Assembly: GCF_001718315.1 (NCBI RefSeq)
Contig: NZ_CP013362.1
Span: 1,922,001-1,986,000 of the forward strand
From: Burkholderia diffusa
GTDB taxonomy: Bacteria; Pseudomonadota; Gammaproteobacteria; Burkholderiales; Burkholderiaceae
Reading direction: 5' to 3'
Length of the DNA stretch: 64,000 nucleotides
The notes below the pieces were generated by a model, which was not told where the DNA came from, made no database searches, and saw only the letters and a list, made by a program, of their open reading frames with translations. Positions 27,005 to 36,043 of the stretch are shown piece after piece (position 1 is the stretch's first letter; each line of letters begins with the position of its first letter). Made by a program: the position numbers and the translations under genes.

Positions 27005-28033
27005 TCACGCGAACATTTCCCGATAACCGAGAAACAGTTCCTCGAATACGAGCCGGGCATTGAGCGGATGGTTCTCGACCGTCCGCTGGCGCGTCACGGC
27101 CTTCATGAAGCGTGCGAGTGCATTCGCATCGACCGCGTCCGCACACCGCGCGAGCGCGGCCGCCTGCATCGGGAAATAGCGCGGCGCGCCCGCCATCCGC
27201 TGCGCGAGCAGATCGTACAGCCAGCGCTGAAGCCAGCCGAGCACCAGCGGCACCGGCAGCTTCTGCAGCGTCTCGCCGCACGCGAACGGATCGCACGCGG
27301 CGCCGGCGGCGAGCTGGCCGAGCGTGAAATCGCGCAGCGGGCGGTTCTCGTCGCTCGCGAGCGCCAGCGCGGCGAGCGGCGCGCCGCCGGCTTCGGCGAG
27401 CAGCGCGCGCGCATCATCGACACCCTGCGCCGCGAGCCACGCCGCGGCGGCGTCGGGCGCCGGCACGGTCATCGGCCACTGCCGGCAGCGGCTGATGATG
27501 GTCGGCAGCAGCCGGTCGATACGCGCCGACACCAGCAGGAACACGACGCCGGACGGCGGCTCCTCCAGCGTCTTCAGCAGCGCGTTCGACGCGGCGACGT
27601 TCAGCGCCTCGGCCGGGTACAGCACGACGACGCGCGCGCCGCCGCGGTGCGAACCGACTCCGCAGAAGTCGAGCAACGCACGCACCTGCTCGATCTTGAT
27701 TTCCTTGCTCGGCGTGCGCGTTTTCTTGCCGCCTTCGTCCGCGTCGGCCGGCTTCGCATCGTCGGCAGCGCCCGGTGCCTCGCCCGCGAGCGCCTCGGGC
27801 AGCACGATCCGGTAGTCCGGATGGTTGCCCTGCGCGAACCACGTGCAGGCCGCGCAGGTACCGCACGGCTCGCCGTTCGGCTGTGGCGCCTCGCACAGGA
27901 AGCCCTGCGCGAGATGCTGCGCGAACTGCAGCTTGCCGATCCCGGCCTGGCCGTGCAGCAGCAGCGCATGCGGCCACTGCGCGCGCAGTTGCTGCAGGCG
28001 AGTCCAGTCGTCGGTCTGCCACGGATAGATCAT
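27005..28033 (-). CDS. holB: DNA polymerase III delta-prime subunit
   Basis: The 342-residue clamp-loader protein starts MIYPWQTDDWTRLQQL. It has the degenerate P-loop HGQAGIGKL (about 27-35) and a zinc module with C47, C57, C60 and C63. The SRC-containing segment LLPTIISRCRQWPM also matches. Delta-prime is the stator of the clamp loader and does not hydrolyse ATP. A long acidic/Lys-rich insertion (about 85-105) separates the Cys module from the next strand. It is 18 bp from tmk, in the conserved mltG-tmk-holB order. Confidence 0.95.
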   Translation of the reverse strand: MIYPWQTDDWTRLQQLRAQWPHALLLHGQAGIGKLQFAQHLAQGFLCEAPQPNGEPCGTCAACTWFAQGNHPDYRIVLPEALAGEAPGAADDAKPADADEGGKKTRTPSKEIKIEQVRALLDFCGVGSHRGGARVVVLYPAEALNVAASNALLKTLEEPPSGVVFLLVSARIDRLLPTIISRCRQWPMTVPAPDAAAAWLAAQGVDDARALLAEAGGAPLAALALASDENRPLRDFTLGQLAAGAACDPFACGETLQKLPVPLVLGWLQRWLYDLLAQRMAGAPRYFPMQAAALARCADAVDANALARFMKAVTRQRTVENHPLNARLVFEELFLGYREMFA

Positions 28034-28051
28034 GTGGTGCGTTCCTTCGTG

Positions 28052-28672
28052 TTACAGCGTGGCGAGCACGCGTTCGAGCTGCTCGCGGATCTCGGGAATC
28101 GTCTGCGTCGCGTCGATGATCGCGAAGCGGTGCGGCGCCTCTTGCGCACGCCGCAGGTATTCGCCGCGGGTGCGCGAGAAGAATGCGTCCGACTCGCTTT
28201 CGAACTTGTCGGGCATGCGCGCGGCGCCGCGGCGCTCGCTCGCCACCTGCGGCGCGACGTCGAACAGGACCGTCAGGTCAGGCTGGAAACCGCCCTGCAC
28301 CCAGCGCTCGAGCGTCTCGAGCTTGTCGCGCGGCAGCCCGCGGCCGCCGCCCTGGTACGCGAACGTGGCATCGGTGAAGCGATCTGACACGACCCAGTCG
28401 CCGCGCGCGAGCGCGGGCTCGATCACGAGCGCGAGGTGCTCGCGGCGCGCGGCGAACATCAGCAGCGCCTCGGTCTCGAGGTCCATCGGCTGGTTCAGCA
28501 GGATCTCGCGCAGCTTCTCGCCCAGTTGCGTGCCGCCCGGCTCGCGGGTGACGACGACCTGCCGACCGCTCGCGGCCAGCCTGGCCTGCAGGCGTTCGCA
28601 GAACCATTGCAGGTGGGTGGTCTTCCCCGCTCCGTCGATACCTTCGAACGTGATGAATTTACCGCTCGCCAT
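28052..28672 (-). CDS. tmk: Thymidylate kinase
   Basis: The 206-residue kinase has the P-loop [12 protein letters not shown] (about 9-20), the DRF motif with [17 protein letters not shown], and a TREPGG segment. It phosphorylates dTMP to dTDP. Its ATG overlaps the stop of mltG (TAATG), so translation is coupled. It continues into holB after 18 bp. A longer upstream frame is open but only overlaps mltG and is not used. Confidence 0.97.
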   Translation of the reverse strand: MASGKFITFEGIDGAGKTTHLQWFCERLQARLAASGRQVVVTREPGGTQLGEKLREILLNQPMDLETEALLMFAARREHLALVIEPALARGDWVVSDRFTDATFAYQGGGRGLPRDKLETLERWVQGGFQPDLTVLFDVAPQVASERRGAARMPDKFESESDAFFSRTRGEYLRRAQEAPHRFAIIDATQTIPEIREQLERVLATL

Positions 28673-29691
28673 TATTGACCTCGTATGTACTTGTCCACGG
28701 CCTTGTTGTGGTCGCCGAGCGTGTCCGAGAACACGCTCGTGCCGTCGCCCTTCGCGACGAAATAGAGCGCGCTCGTCTGGGCCGGATTGATTGCCGCCTG
28801 CAGCGCGGCGACGCCCGGCAGCGCGATCGGCGTCGGGGGCAGCCCGCGGCGCGTGTAGGTATTGTAAGGAGTGTCGGCCTGCAGGTCGCGCTTGCGCAAA
28901 CGGCCGTCGTATGCGTCTCCCATGCCGTAGATTACGGACGGATCGGTCTGCAGCGGCATCCCGATGCGCAGCCGGTTCGCGAACACGGCGGCGACGAACG
29001 CGCGATCGGCCGCATGGCCCGTTTCCTTTTCGACGATCGACGCAATCGTCAGCGCTTCGTAAGGCGTCTTGTACGGCAGCCCCGGCACGCGCGCGGACCA
29101 TGCTTCGTCGAGACGCGTCTGCATCAGATGGTACGCACGACGGTAGATGTTCAGATCGCTCGTACCCTTGTCGAACAGGTAAGTGTCGGGAAAGAACAGC
29201 CCTTCGCCGCTGCCGCGCTGAATCGCACTTTCCGGCGCACCGATCGCGCGCAACAGTTCGGCGTCGCTCATGCCGGCCGTCGCGTGCGCGAGATCGGGAT
29301 TGCCGTCGAGTTCCGCGCGCATCCGCTTGAAGGTCCAGCCTTCGATCACAGTCGCGACGTACTCGTTCACGTCGCCCCGCGCGATCTTCTGCAGCACGTC
29401 GTACGGCGTGATGCCGGTCTTGAATTCGTAGTTGCCGGACTTGAGCCGGCTCGACAGCCCGAGCACGCGCGTCATCGCGACGAAGCCGAGCGGCTCGACC
29501 GGCACGCCGCCGCGCTTGAGCTGCAGCGCGACACTCTTCACGCTGCTGCGCGGCTTGATCGTGACGTCGAGCGACGCGGCGCCCAGCAACAGCGGCCGGG
29601 TCGCCCAGTAATACCCGCCGCCCGCGCCGGCAGCGGCCACAACGACGGCCAGCGCCACGACAGTCGCGGCGCATTTCTTCAGTAGGGACAT
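28672..29691 (-). CDS. mltG: Endolytic peptidoglycan transglycosylase
   Basis: This 339-residue YceG/MltG protein has an N-terminal membrane segment (about 8-26), a LysM-like domain and the catalytic domain with Glu221 in [19 protein letters not shown] and [16 protein letters not shown] are family signatures. It cuts nascent glycan strands at the periplasmic face of the inner membrane and so ends their polymerisation. It is the first gene of mltG-tmk-holB-tatD. The start at 29691 gives the membrane anchor directly. Confidence 0.95.
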   Translation of the reverse strand: MSLLKKCAATVVALAVVVAAAGAGGGYYWATRPLLLGAASLDVTIKPRSSVKSVALQLKRGGVPVEPLGFVAMTRVLGLSSRLKSGNYEFKTGITPYDVLQKIARGDVNEYVATVIEGWTFKRMRAELDGNPDLAHATAGMSDAELLRAIGAPESAIQRGSGEGLFFPDTYLFDKGTSDLNIYRRAYHLMQTRLDEAWSARVPGLPYKTPYEALTIASIVEKETGHAADRAFVAAVFANRLRIGMPLQTDPSVIYGMGDAYDGRLRKRDLQADTPYNTYTRRGLPPTPIALPGVAALQAAINPAQTSALYFVAKGDGTSVFSDTLGDHNKAVDKYIRGQ

Positions 29692-29717
29692 GGAAACGAG
29701 ACTCAGGTAAGACCCAT

Positions 29718-29747
29718 ATAATACTTGCTCGCCTTCGTCAAAGTCAG
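29718..29747 (-). promoter_or_regulatory. Candidate promoter of mltG-tmk-holB
   Basis: On the minus strand CTGACT (29742-29747), an 18-bp spacer and TATTAT (29718-29723). On the plus strand the same A/T block reads TATAAT at 29717-29722, which could serve ygfZ, so the 77-bp gap may hold two overlapping divergent promoters. Confidence 0.4.
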
Positions 29748-29768
29748 GGTTGACTGTTCCCTCATTCC

Positions 29769-30803
29769 ATGAGCACACCGTTCGCTTCACCGGCTGCCCA
29801 GCCAGCATCCGTCTCGCTCCCCGTTTTCCCCCGCCCGCCCGCCGCCGATTTCGACGCGCCGGGCGCCTGCATGCCGCTTGCGCAGTTCGGCGTGATCGAC
29901 GTGGCCGGCGACGACGCCGCGACGTTCCTGCACAGCCAGCTCACCAACGACATCGAGCATCTCGATGCCGCGAGCGCACGCCTGTCCGGCTATTGTTCGC
30001 CGAAGGGCCGCCTGCTCGCGTCGTTCCTCGCGTGGCGCGCCGGTCACGACGTGCGCCTGCTTGTCTCGAAGGATGTCCAGGCCGCCGTGCAGAAACGGCT
30101 GTCGATGTTCGTGCTGCGCGCGAAGGCGAAACTGACGGACGCGAGCGACGCGCTCGCGGTGGTCGGCTTCGCGGGCGACGTGCGCGACGCGCTGTCGGGC
30201 ATCTTCGATGCACTGCCGGACGGCGTGCACGTGAAGGTCGACGGCCCGGCCGGGGCGCTGATCCGCGTGCCGGATGCGGCCGGCCGCAAGCGCTACCTGT
30301 GGATCGGGCCGCGCGCGGAAGTCGATGCGCGTCTCGCCACGCTCGCCGGCACGCTGCCGGTCGTATCGCCGGCCGTATGGGACTGGCTCGACGTGCGCGC
30401 GGGCGAGCCGCGCATCACGCAGCCGGCCGTCGAACAGTTCGTGCCGCAGATGGTCAACTTCGACGTGATCGGCGCCGTTAACTTCCGCAAGGGGTGCTAC
30501 CCGGGCCAGGAAATCGTCGCGCGCAGCCAGTACCGCGGCACGATCAAGCGTCGCACCGCGCTCGCGCACGTCGCCGGCGAGACCGACACCGTGCATGCCG
30601 GCGTCGAGCTGTTCCACAGCGACGACCCGGGCCAGCCGTGCGGGATGATCGTCAACGCGGCGGCCGCGCCCGCGGGCGGCGTCGATGCGCTCGTCGAGAT
30701 CAAGCTGGCCGCCCTCGACAACGGCACGGTGCACCTCGGTTCGGCCGACGGCCCGGCGCTCGCATTCGACGCGCTGCCGTACGCGTGGCCGACGGACGCG
30801 TAA
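29769..30803 (+). CDS. ygfZ: Folate-binding protein YgfZ
   Basis: The 344-residue GcvT-like protein carries the YgfZ signature KGCYPGQE with its conserved Cys at about residue 243, followed by IVARSQYRG. YgfZ uses folate to help repair or assemble certain iron-sulfur enzymes such as MiaB. It is divergent from mltG. The first about 35 residues are Pro/Ala-rich and precede the family core, so a slightly later start cannot be excluded. Confidence 0.93.
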   Translation: MSTPFASPAAQPASVSLPVFPRPPAADFDAPGACMPLAQFGVIDVAGDDAATFLHSQLTNDIEHLDAASARLSGYCSPKGRLLASFLAWRAGHDVRLLVSKDVQAAVQKRLSMFVLRAKAKLTDASDALAVVGFAGDVRDALSGIFDALPDGVHVKVDGPAGALIRVPDAAGRKRYLWIGPRAEVDARLATLAGTLPVVSPAVWDWLDVRAGEPRITQPAVEQFVPQMVNFDVIGAVNFRKGCYPGQEIVARSQYRGTIKRRTALAHVAGETDTVHAGVELFHSDDPGQPCGMIVNAAAAPAGGVDALVEIKLAALDNGTVHLGSADGPALAFDALPYAWPTDA

Positions 30804-30879
30804 CGCACTGACAACCCGTTCGCACGCCGGCTCGCACATCGCGGCCGGCGCACGATGTTTCCTGCGAGAGATTCGCCCG

Positions 30880-31725
30880 ATGTGTCTGATTGCCTTCGAC
30901 TGGCAGCCTGATGCCGCCGCCGGTCCCGTCTTTACCCTGACCGCCAACCGCGACGAATTCTTTCGCCGTACGAGTGCACCGCTTTCATGGTGGGAGGATG
31001 TGCCCGGCGTGCTCGCCGGCCGCGATCTCGAAGCGGGCGGCACCTGGCTCGGCGTGTCGCGCGACGGGCGCTTCGCGGCGCTGACGAATTACCGCGCGCC
31101 GTTCGACATTCGCGCGGGCGCGCCGACCCGCGGCAAGCTCGTGTCCGATTTCCTCCGCAGCTCGTCCGTCGCGCCGCTCGACTACCTCGGCGAGCTGGCC
31201 GAGCACGCGGCCGTGTACAACGGCTTCAACCTGCTGGTCGGCGACTGGAAGCGGCGCGAGCTCGCGTGGTTCTGCAATCGCGCGGCCGACGGCGAAACCG
31301 GCGTCGCCGCGCCGGTCGCGGTCAGCGCCGGCGTGCATGCGCTGTCGAACGCGCGGCTCGATACGCCCTGGCCGAAAGTCGTGCGCAAGCGCGCGGAGCT
31401 CGGCACGCTGCTGACCGACAACCCCACCCCGTCGCTCGACGAGCTGATCGAGCTGATGCGCGATCCGCATGTCGCGGACGACGACGCGCTGCCGCACACC
31501 GGCATTCCGATCGAGCGCGAGCGGGCGCTGTCGGCCGCGTTCATCGAGACGCCCGAATACGGCACGCGCGGCACGACCGCGCTGCGCGTGACGATGAAGG
31601 AAGGCGTGCGGCTGACGGTCGACATCAAGGAACGCTGCGACGATGACGGCTCGCACCGCACCGTGCGGCCGGGCAGTTTCGAGCGCGCGTTCACGTTCGA
31701 CATCGACGCGACTCAGCCGCGCTGA
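30880..31725 (+). CDS. NRDE (TANGO2-like) family protein
   Basis: The 281-residue protein starts MCLIAFDWQPDA, with Cys2 exposed if the initiator Met is removed. It has the family motif TANRDEFF at about 21-28. Other conserved pieces are AGRDLEAGGTWLGVSRDG, ALTNYR and LSNARLDTPWPK. The fold is that of N-terminal nucleophile hydrolases; eukaryotic TANGO2 relatives are linked to haem or lipid handling. It lies 76 bp after ygfZ and may be cotranscribed. The start is fixed by the MCLI N-terminus. Confidence 0.92.
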   Translation: MCLIAFDWQPDAAAGPVFTLTANRDEFFRRTSAPLSWWEDVPGVLAGRDLEAGGTWLGVSRDGRFAALTNYRAPFDIRAGAPTRGKLVSDFLRSSSVAPLDYLGELAEHAAVYNGFNLLVGDWKRRELAWFCNRAADGETGVAAPVAVSAGVHALSNARLDTPWPKVVRKRAELGTLLTDNPTPSLDELIELMRDPHVADDDALPHTGIPIERERALSAAFIETPEYGTRGTTALRVTMKEGVRLTVDIKERCDDDGSHRTVRPGSFERAFTFDIDATQPR

Positions 31726-31741
31726 GCCCGCGGTGCGCGCC

Positions 31742-32182
31742 TTATGGCGCGCGCGCCATCTCGACGTGCGGCACGCCGACTTCGACGAACGGTTCGCCGA
31801 TCGCCGCGAAGCCGTGCCGCATGTAGAACGACACCGCGGCATCCTGTGCGTAGAGCCGCACGATCGGCTCGCCGCGATGCCGCGCCGCGTCCAGAAGCGC
31901 ATGCAGCACCGCCGATCCCGCGCCCTGCCCGCGCGCGTCGGCCAGCACCGCGACGCGGCCGATCGTGCCGGAGCGCAGCAGCCGTCCCGTCGCGACCGCG
32001 CGGCGCGCGCCGGTCGCCGCATCGACGCGGTACACAACCGCGTGCAGCGACAGCGGATCCTCGTCGTCGAGTTCCCATTCCGGCGGAATCCGCTGCTCGC
32101 GCACGAATACCGCATCGCGAATCCGTGCGGCATCGCCGCCCAGCACGGCCCAGTCACCCGTTTCCACCCAGCCGTCGGTCAT
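31742..32182 (-). CDS. GNAT N-acetyltransferase, ElaA-like
   Basis: The 146-residue GNAT protein carries the acetyl-CoA loop VLADARGQGAGSAVLHALL (motif A) and the late FYMRHGFAAIG motif B. The start IRDAVFVREQRIPPEWELDD resembles the ElaA branch. Its substrate is unknown. It lies 34 bp downstream of the alpha/beta-hydrolase gene on the same strand and is convergent with the NRDE gene, leaving only 16 bp between them. Confidence 0.88.
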   Translation of the reverse strand: MTDGWVETGDWAVLGGDAARIRDAVFVREQRIPPEWELDDEDPLSLHAVVYRVDAATGARRAVATGRLLRSGTIGRVAVLADARGQGAGSAVLHALLDAARHRGEPIVRLYAQDAAVSFYMRHGFAAIGEPFVEVGVPHVEMARAP

Positions 32183-32216
32183 CGCTTCCTCCGCGCGGCG
32201 CCGGGCGCCGCCGCCG

Positions 32217-33176
32217 TCAAACGTCGTCGAATGCGGCCTTGAGCGCCGCCACCGCATCGGCATGCGCGGCCCGCACCTCCGGCACGTAGCCACCCATCTT
32301 GAAGAACTCGTGGATCATCCCCGGATAGCAGACCAGCGTAACCGCATTGCCGGCCGCGCGCAGCTTGTCCGCGTACGCGGCGCCCTCATCGCTCAGCGGA
32401 TCGTATTCGGCCGTCGCGATCCAGGCCGGGGCCACACCGGCGAACGACGGCGCGCCGCGCGTGCCGTCGAGCGGCGCGAAGCGCCAGTCGTCCCGGTCGG
32501 ATGCATCGCGCACGTACTGCGTGAAGAACCATTGGATCGTGTCCTGCGTCAGCAGGTAGCCGTTCGCGAGCCGTGCGTGCGATTCGGTGTCCTGGTGGCC
32601 CGTCACGCCCGGATAGATCAGCAACTGCAGTGCAAGGTCGATGCCCGCGTCGCGCGCGAGCACCGCGCAGACGGTCGCGAGCGTGCCGCCCGCGCTGTCG
32701 CCGCCGACCGCGAGCCGTGCCGCATCGATGCCGAACCCGGCGGCCTCGCGATGCAGCCAGCGCAACGCGTCGTCGGCGTCGTTCACCGCGATCGGGAACC
32801 GGTGTTCGGGTGCGAGCCGGTAGTCGACCGACAGCACCGCGCACTGGGCGTCGCGCGCGAACATGCGGCACAGCGCGTCGTGCGTGTCGACGCTGCCGAC
32901 CGTGAAGCCGCCGCCGTGGTAATAGACGAGCGCCGGCAGCGGTTCGGCGAGGCTCGGCGCAATCGGCAGATAGAGCCGCGCGCCGATCGTGCGGCCATCG
33001 CGCGTCGGCACGACGCAGGTCTCGACCGAATGCATCGGCGCGGGCGCGACGTCGAGGATGGGTGCGCTCTTCTCGTACGCGGCGCGCGCCTGCTGCGGCG
33101 TCTGATGGTGATAGGACGGGCGTTTCGCGCGCTCGACCATGTCGAGTATCTGGGCGATCTTCGGATTCAGCGGCAT
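32217..33176 (-). CDS. Alpha/beta hydrolase, hormone-sensitive-lipase family
   Basis: The 319-residue esterase has the oxyanion motif YYHGGGF (about 86-91), nucleophile Ser161 in GGDSAGG, Asp259 in AEYDPLSDE and His289 in MIHEFF. This places it in bacterial esterase family IV. It likely hydrolyses short-chain esters in the cytoplasm, as no signal peptide is seen. The start at 33176 is preferred from the family N-terminus. It lies 61 bp after the oxidoreductase gene and 34 bp before the GNAT gene. Confidence 0.93.
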   Translation of the reverse strand: MPLNPKIAQILDMVERAKRPSYHHQTPQQARAAYEKSAPILDVAPAPMHSVETCVVPTRDGRTIGARLYLPIAPSLAEPLPALVYYHGGGFTVGSVDTHDALCRMFARDAQCAVLSVDYRLAPEHRFPIAVNDADDALRWLHREAAGFGIDAARLAVGGDSAGGTLATVCAVLARDAGIDLALQLLIYPGVTGHQDTESHARLANGYLLTQDTIQWFFTQYVRDASDRDDWRFAPLDGTRGAPSFAGVAPAWIATAEYDPLSDEGAAYADKLRAAGNAVTLVCYPGMIHEFFKMGGYVPEVRAAHADAVAALKAAFDDV

Positions 33177-33237
33177 CGGTAAGGACGGCGCGTGCGGCGC
33201 CGTGAACGGACAAGCGTCACATGATGCCACGCGCGGA

Positions 33238-34236
33238 TCAGACGAGCTGCACGAGCTGCTTGCCGAAATTGCGGCCTTTCAGGAGCCCGAGGAACGCTTC
33301 CGGCGCACGCTCGAGTCCGTATGCGATCGTCTCCCGGTAATGCAGCTGCTTCGTCGCAACGAGTTCGCCGAGCTCGGCCAGCGCGGGCGGCCATGCGTCG
33401 GGGTACTCGAACACGATGAAGCCCTGCACCGTCAGCCGCGCGCGCAGGACCAGGCCCGGATTCGCGAGCGGCACGGGCACGCCGTCGTAGCCAGCGATCA
33501 TCCCGCACACGGCGATCCGGCCGAACGCGTTCATCCGCGTCATCGTCGTGTCGAGCACGGCGCCGCCAACGTTCTCGAAGCAGCCGTCGACACCGTCCGG
33601 CGTCGCAGCGGCCAGATCGTCGGCCAGCCTGCCGGCCTTGTAATCGATGCACGCGTCGAAGCCGAGCGTGTCGACCACGTAGCGGCACTTGTCGGGGCCG
33701 CCCGCGATACCGACCGCGCGACATCCGGCGCGTTTCGCGAGTTGGCCGACGACGCTGCCGACCGCGCCGCTCGCCGCACTGACGACGACCGTTTCGCCGG
33801 CCTTCGGCGCGATGATCCGGTTCAGCCCGACCCACGCCGTCACGCCCGGCATGCCGGCCACGCCGAGCCAGGCGGACAGCGGCACCCGCGATGTGTCGAC
33901 CTTGCGGAGCGCGCCGCCGTTCGACGTTCCGTACTCCTGCCAGCCGAACTGACCGACCACGTGCTCGCCGACAGCGAAATCCGGGTGACGCGACTCGATC
34001 ACCTCGCCCGCCGTGCCGCCGATCATCACTTCGTTCAACGGCTGCGGCGCCGCGTACGATTTCGCATCGTTCATGCGTCCGCGCATGTACGGATCGAGCG
34101 ACAGGAAATGATTGCGGACCCGCAGCTCGCCGTCCGTGAGCGGCACGAGCGGCGTTTCGACGAGCCGGAAATTGTCGACGCTCGCAGCGCCTTGCGGGCG
34201 TGACACGAGCAGGATCTGGCGGTTGATCGTGTTCAT
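33238..34236 (-). CDS. Zinc-independent NADP-dependent oxidoreductase (MDR, CurA-like)
   Basis: The 332-residue medium-chain reductase starts MNTINRQILLVSRPQG, has the family segment LSLDPYMRGRM and the cofactor loop SAASGAVGSVVGQLAKRAGC. The Cys/His zinc ligands of alcohol dehydrogenases are absent. Relatives reduce activated double bonds such as alkenals or curcumin. A GGAGACAGCC patch precedes the ATG at 34236. It is the first gene of a probable three-gene unit with the hydrolase and the GNAT gene. Confidence 0.93.
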   Translation of the reverse strand: MNTINRQILLVSRPQGAASVDNFRLVETPLVPLTDGELRVRNHFLSLDPYMRGRMNDAKSYAAPQPLNEVMIGGTAGEVIESRHPDFAVGEHVVGQFGWQEYGTSNGGALRKVDTSRVPLSAWLGVAGMPGVTAWVGLNRIIAPKAGETVVVSAASGAVGSVVGQLAKRAGCRAVGIAGGPDKCRYVVDTLGFDACIDYKAGRLADDLAAATPDGVDGCFENVGGAVLDTTMTRMNAFGRIAVCGMIAGYDGVPVPLANPGLVLRARLTVQGFIVFEYPDAWPPALAELGELVATKQLHYRETIAYGLERAPEAFLGLLKGRNFGKQLVQLV

Positions 34237-34294
34237 GGCTGTCTCCTTGGCTTCTTTCACATCGTGACGCCGTCCCGTTGGGAATTCGTGCCGC

Positions 34295-34331
34295 AAAACA
34301 AAACGGCCCTGCCTGTGACCAGGCAGGGCCG
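34295..34331 (-). terminator. Terminator after the thioesterase gene
   Basis: On the minus strand CGGCCCTGCCTG pairs with CAGGCAGGGCCG (loop GTCA) and is followed by TTTTGTTTT. It separates the Dabb-thioesterase pair from the oxidoreductase unit. Confidence 0.9.
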
Positions 34332-34344
34332 CGCGTCCCGGCGC

Positions 34345-34824
34345 TTACGCGTCGCTCGGGCCGGGCTGGGCATCCGGCGCCGTACGCGTGCGTTGCCGCT
34401 TGATGTCGCGCCCCACCGCGAGACGCCGCATGTACTTGAACGTGCCGAGCGCCTTCGCGACGAAGTTGCCGTCGCTGTCGCGCACTTCGCCTTCGCAGTA
34501 CGCCATCGTCGTAGAACGATGCATCACGCGTCCGTATGCGCGCAACTCGCCGCGCCCGGGCTGCATGAAATTCACCTTCATCTCGACCGTGACGACGCCG
34601 ACGCCGTCGTCGGTCAGGCTGCGGGCGGCCATCGCGAGCGCAATGTCCGACAGCGTCATCGTCACACCGCCGTGCGCGATGCTCCAGGTGTTCATGTGCC
34701 GCTCGTCGAGCGGCAGCACGATCTCGCTCGCCCCATCCTTCGCGGACACGAGCCGCACGCCGAGCAAGTCGACGAACGGGCTTTCGATCGACGGGCCATC
34801 CGTCGGGGATGCCGCGTCGCTCAT
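34345..34824 (-). CDS. PaaI-family hotdog thioesterase
   Basis: The 159-residue hotdog-fold protein has the PaaI motif NTWSIAHGGVTMTLSD, with the HGG loop and Asp60. It should hydrolyse acyl- or aryl-CoA thioesters; the natural substrate is unknown. Its ATG overlaps the stop of the upstream Dabb gene (ATGA), indicating translational coupling. The C-terminal 20 residues are basic and Pro-rich, beyond the fold. Confidence 0.9.
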   Translation of the reverse strand: MSDAASPTDGPSIESPFVDLLGVRLVSAKDGASEIVLPLDERHMNTWSIAHGGVTMTLSDIALAMAARSLTDDGVGVVTVEMKVNFMQPGRGELRAYGRVMHRSTTMAYCEGEVRDSDGNFVAKALGTFKYMRRLAVGRDIKRQRTRTAPDAQPGPSDA

Positions 34825-35135
34825 CGTGCGCTGTCGGACAGGTAGTCGACGCACTGGCGCGATTCCGCCACTGCCACGACGAATTTCTTCACCTCCTGGT
34901 GAACCGGATGCACCTGGTACGCATCGAGCGCGGCCCGGTCCGTGAAATCGGACACGAGCACGACGTCCGACGTGGCTTCGAGGCCCGGCGTCGCGATGCC
35001 GACGTCGAGTTGCAGGATGCCCGGCACGATGTCGCGGCAGCCTTCGAGCTTTTCCTTCAGCTTCAGCGCGTTCTGCGCGCGCGTACCGCCTTCCGCCGAT
35101 TCCTTCAGCTTCCACATGACGATATGTCTGATCAC
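34821..35135 (-). CDS. Dabb (stress-responsive A/B barrel) domain protein
   Basis: The 104-residue dimeric alpha/beta-barrel protein starts with a GTG (read MIRHIVMWKLKE) and has VLVSDFTDRAALDAYQVHPV, typical of Dabb proteins. An AGGAG site lies about 9 bp upstream. Family members are small enzymes or stress proteins of varied function. It is translationally coupled to the thioesterase, and its promoter must lie in the first 100 bp of the accessory segment next to it. Confidence 0.9.
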   Translation of the reverse strand: MIRHIVMWKLKESAEGGTRAQNALKLKEKLEGCRDIVPGILQLDVGIATPGLEATSDVVLVSDFTDRAALDAYQVHPVHQEVKKFVVAVAESRQCVDYLSDSAR

Positions 35136-35236
35136 TTCGTTCGCTCCTGTTCGTGTTGGTTCGGCGATTGGCGCAAACGCCTTGCCGGTTGTGCGTTCAA
35201 CACCCTTCCACCGTTCGCTTGGGTTCGCCGGAAATC

Positions 35237-35590
35237 ATGTCCAGCCGAGAAAAAAAGGGGTGGAAAAGGGGGTATTCATTTCGACAATCCAAAGACGATA
35301 CCCCCTTTTTCACCGCGCCACTCACCGACATCAAGATCCGACAAGCGCAGGCAGGCAACAAGCCTACCAAACTTACCGACGGCAATGGACTGTATCTGTT
35401 GGCGAAGCCGTCCGGCTCCAAGTTCCGGCACTACAAGTACCGAATTGCCGGGAAGGAGAATCTCTGCGCGATCGGCGAATATCCAAAGATCAGCCTCCAA
35501 GCCGCACGTGCAGCGCGTGACGATGCCCGCGAGCTCGAAGGAGGGATTGCAGAATCAAAGTCCACGAAACACCAGGCTGGCATTGACACC
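35237..35590 (+). pseudogene. N-terminal remnant of a P4-type tyrosine integrase
   Basis: From about 35312 the frame reads LTDIKIRQAQAGNKPTKLTD, then GLYLLAKPSGSKFRHYKYR and IGEYPKISLQAARAARDDAR. This is the arm-binding N-terminal domain (DUF4102) of P4/phage-type integrases. Homology stops near 35570-35590, and the catalytic tyrosine-recombinase domain (about 300 further residues) is missing. The frame continues to 35716 only as antisense of a FabF fragment. The start could be the ATG at 35237. It is the clearest trace of a former mobile element here. Confidence 0.75.
35259..35314. repeat. 17-bp inverted repeat before the integrase remnant
   Basis: GGTGGAAAAGGGGGTAT (35259-35275) and the complement of GGTGAAAAAGGGGGTAT (35298-35314) match at 16 of 17 positions around a 22-nt spacer. 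GGGGGTAT-like repeats near integrase genes often act as arm-type integrase binding sites. No tRNA end is present beside it. Confidence 0.55.
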
Positions 35591-36040
35591 CCAAAACCAA
35601 AACCATTCGAGATCGCGTATTCCGTCGATATCTTGCGGGGCGATCCGCCGACGATGTCGATGCCTTCCGCCGCCGAATCCGGCTGCGCCAAATTGAGCGT
35701 AGGAGGCGCGAGCTGATCGCGCAGTGCGAGCGCGGTGAAAATGGCTTCTACGCCGCCGGCTGCCCCAAGCAAATGGCCTGTCGACGACTTGGTGGCTGAT
35801 ACGGCGGGACCTCGACCTGTACCGAATATCGCCTTGATGGCCGCGAGTTCGCTGATGTCGCCTACGGGTGTGGATGTCGCGTGTGCGTTCAAGTGCCCGA
35901 TCATTCCGGGTTCAAGATTCGCTTGCCGGATAGCCAGCTCCATCGCGCGCCGCCCGCCCGCGCCGTCATCGGGCGGAGACGTCATGTGGTGTGCGTCGGC
36001 GCTCGTGCCATAACCAAGTACTTCCGCGATCGGAGACGCG
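35590..36040 (-). pseudogene. C-terminal remnant of a FabF-like beta-ketoacyl-ACP synthase
   Basis: On the minus strand about 150 residues match the last third of FabF/KAS II. The run goes from IAEVLGYGTSADAHHMTSPP through NAHATSTPVGD (active-site His) and SATKSSTGHLLGAAGG (Lys and second His) to ISNGFGFG at 35590. The N-terminal domain with the catalytic Cys is absent, and the last about ten residues are cut at the junction with the integrase remnant. The open frame runs past both ends but is unrelated there. It begins within a few bases of the stop of the sensor kinase gene. Confidence 0.75.
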
Positions 36041-36043
36041 GGC

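Noticed and set aside
28052..29674. A 540-residue extended thymidylate kinase frame
   Set aside because: The extension overlaps mltG in another frame. Tmk begins at 28672 with a TAATG coupling.
35136..35320. tRNA gene as integration target of the integrase remnant
   Set aside because: No cloverleaf, T-loop or CCA-end sequence is visible next to the remnant.
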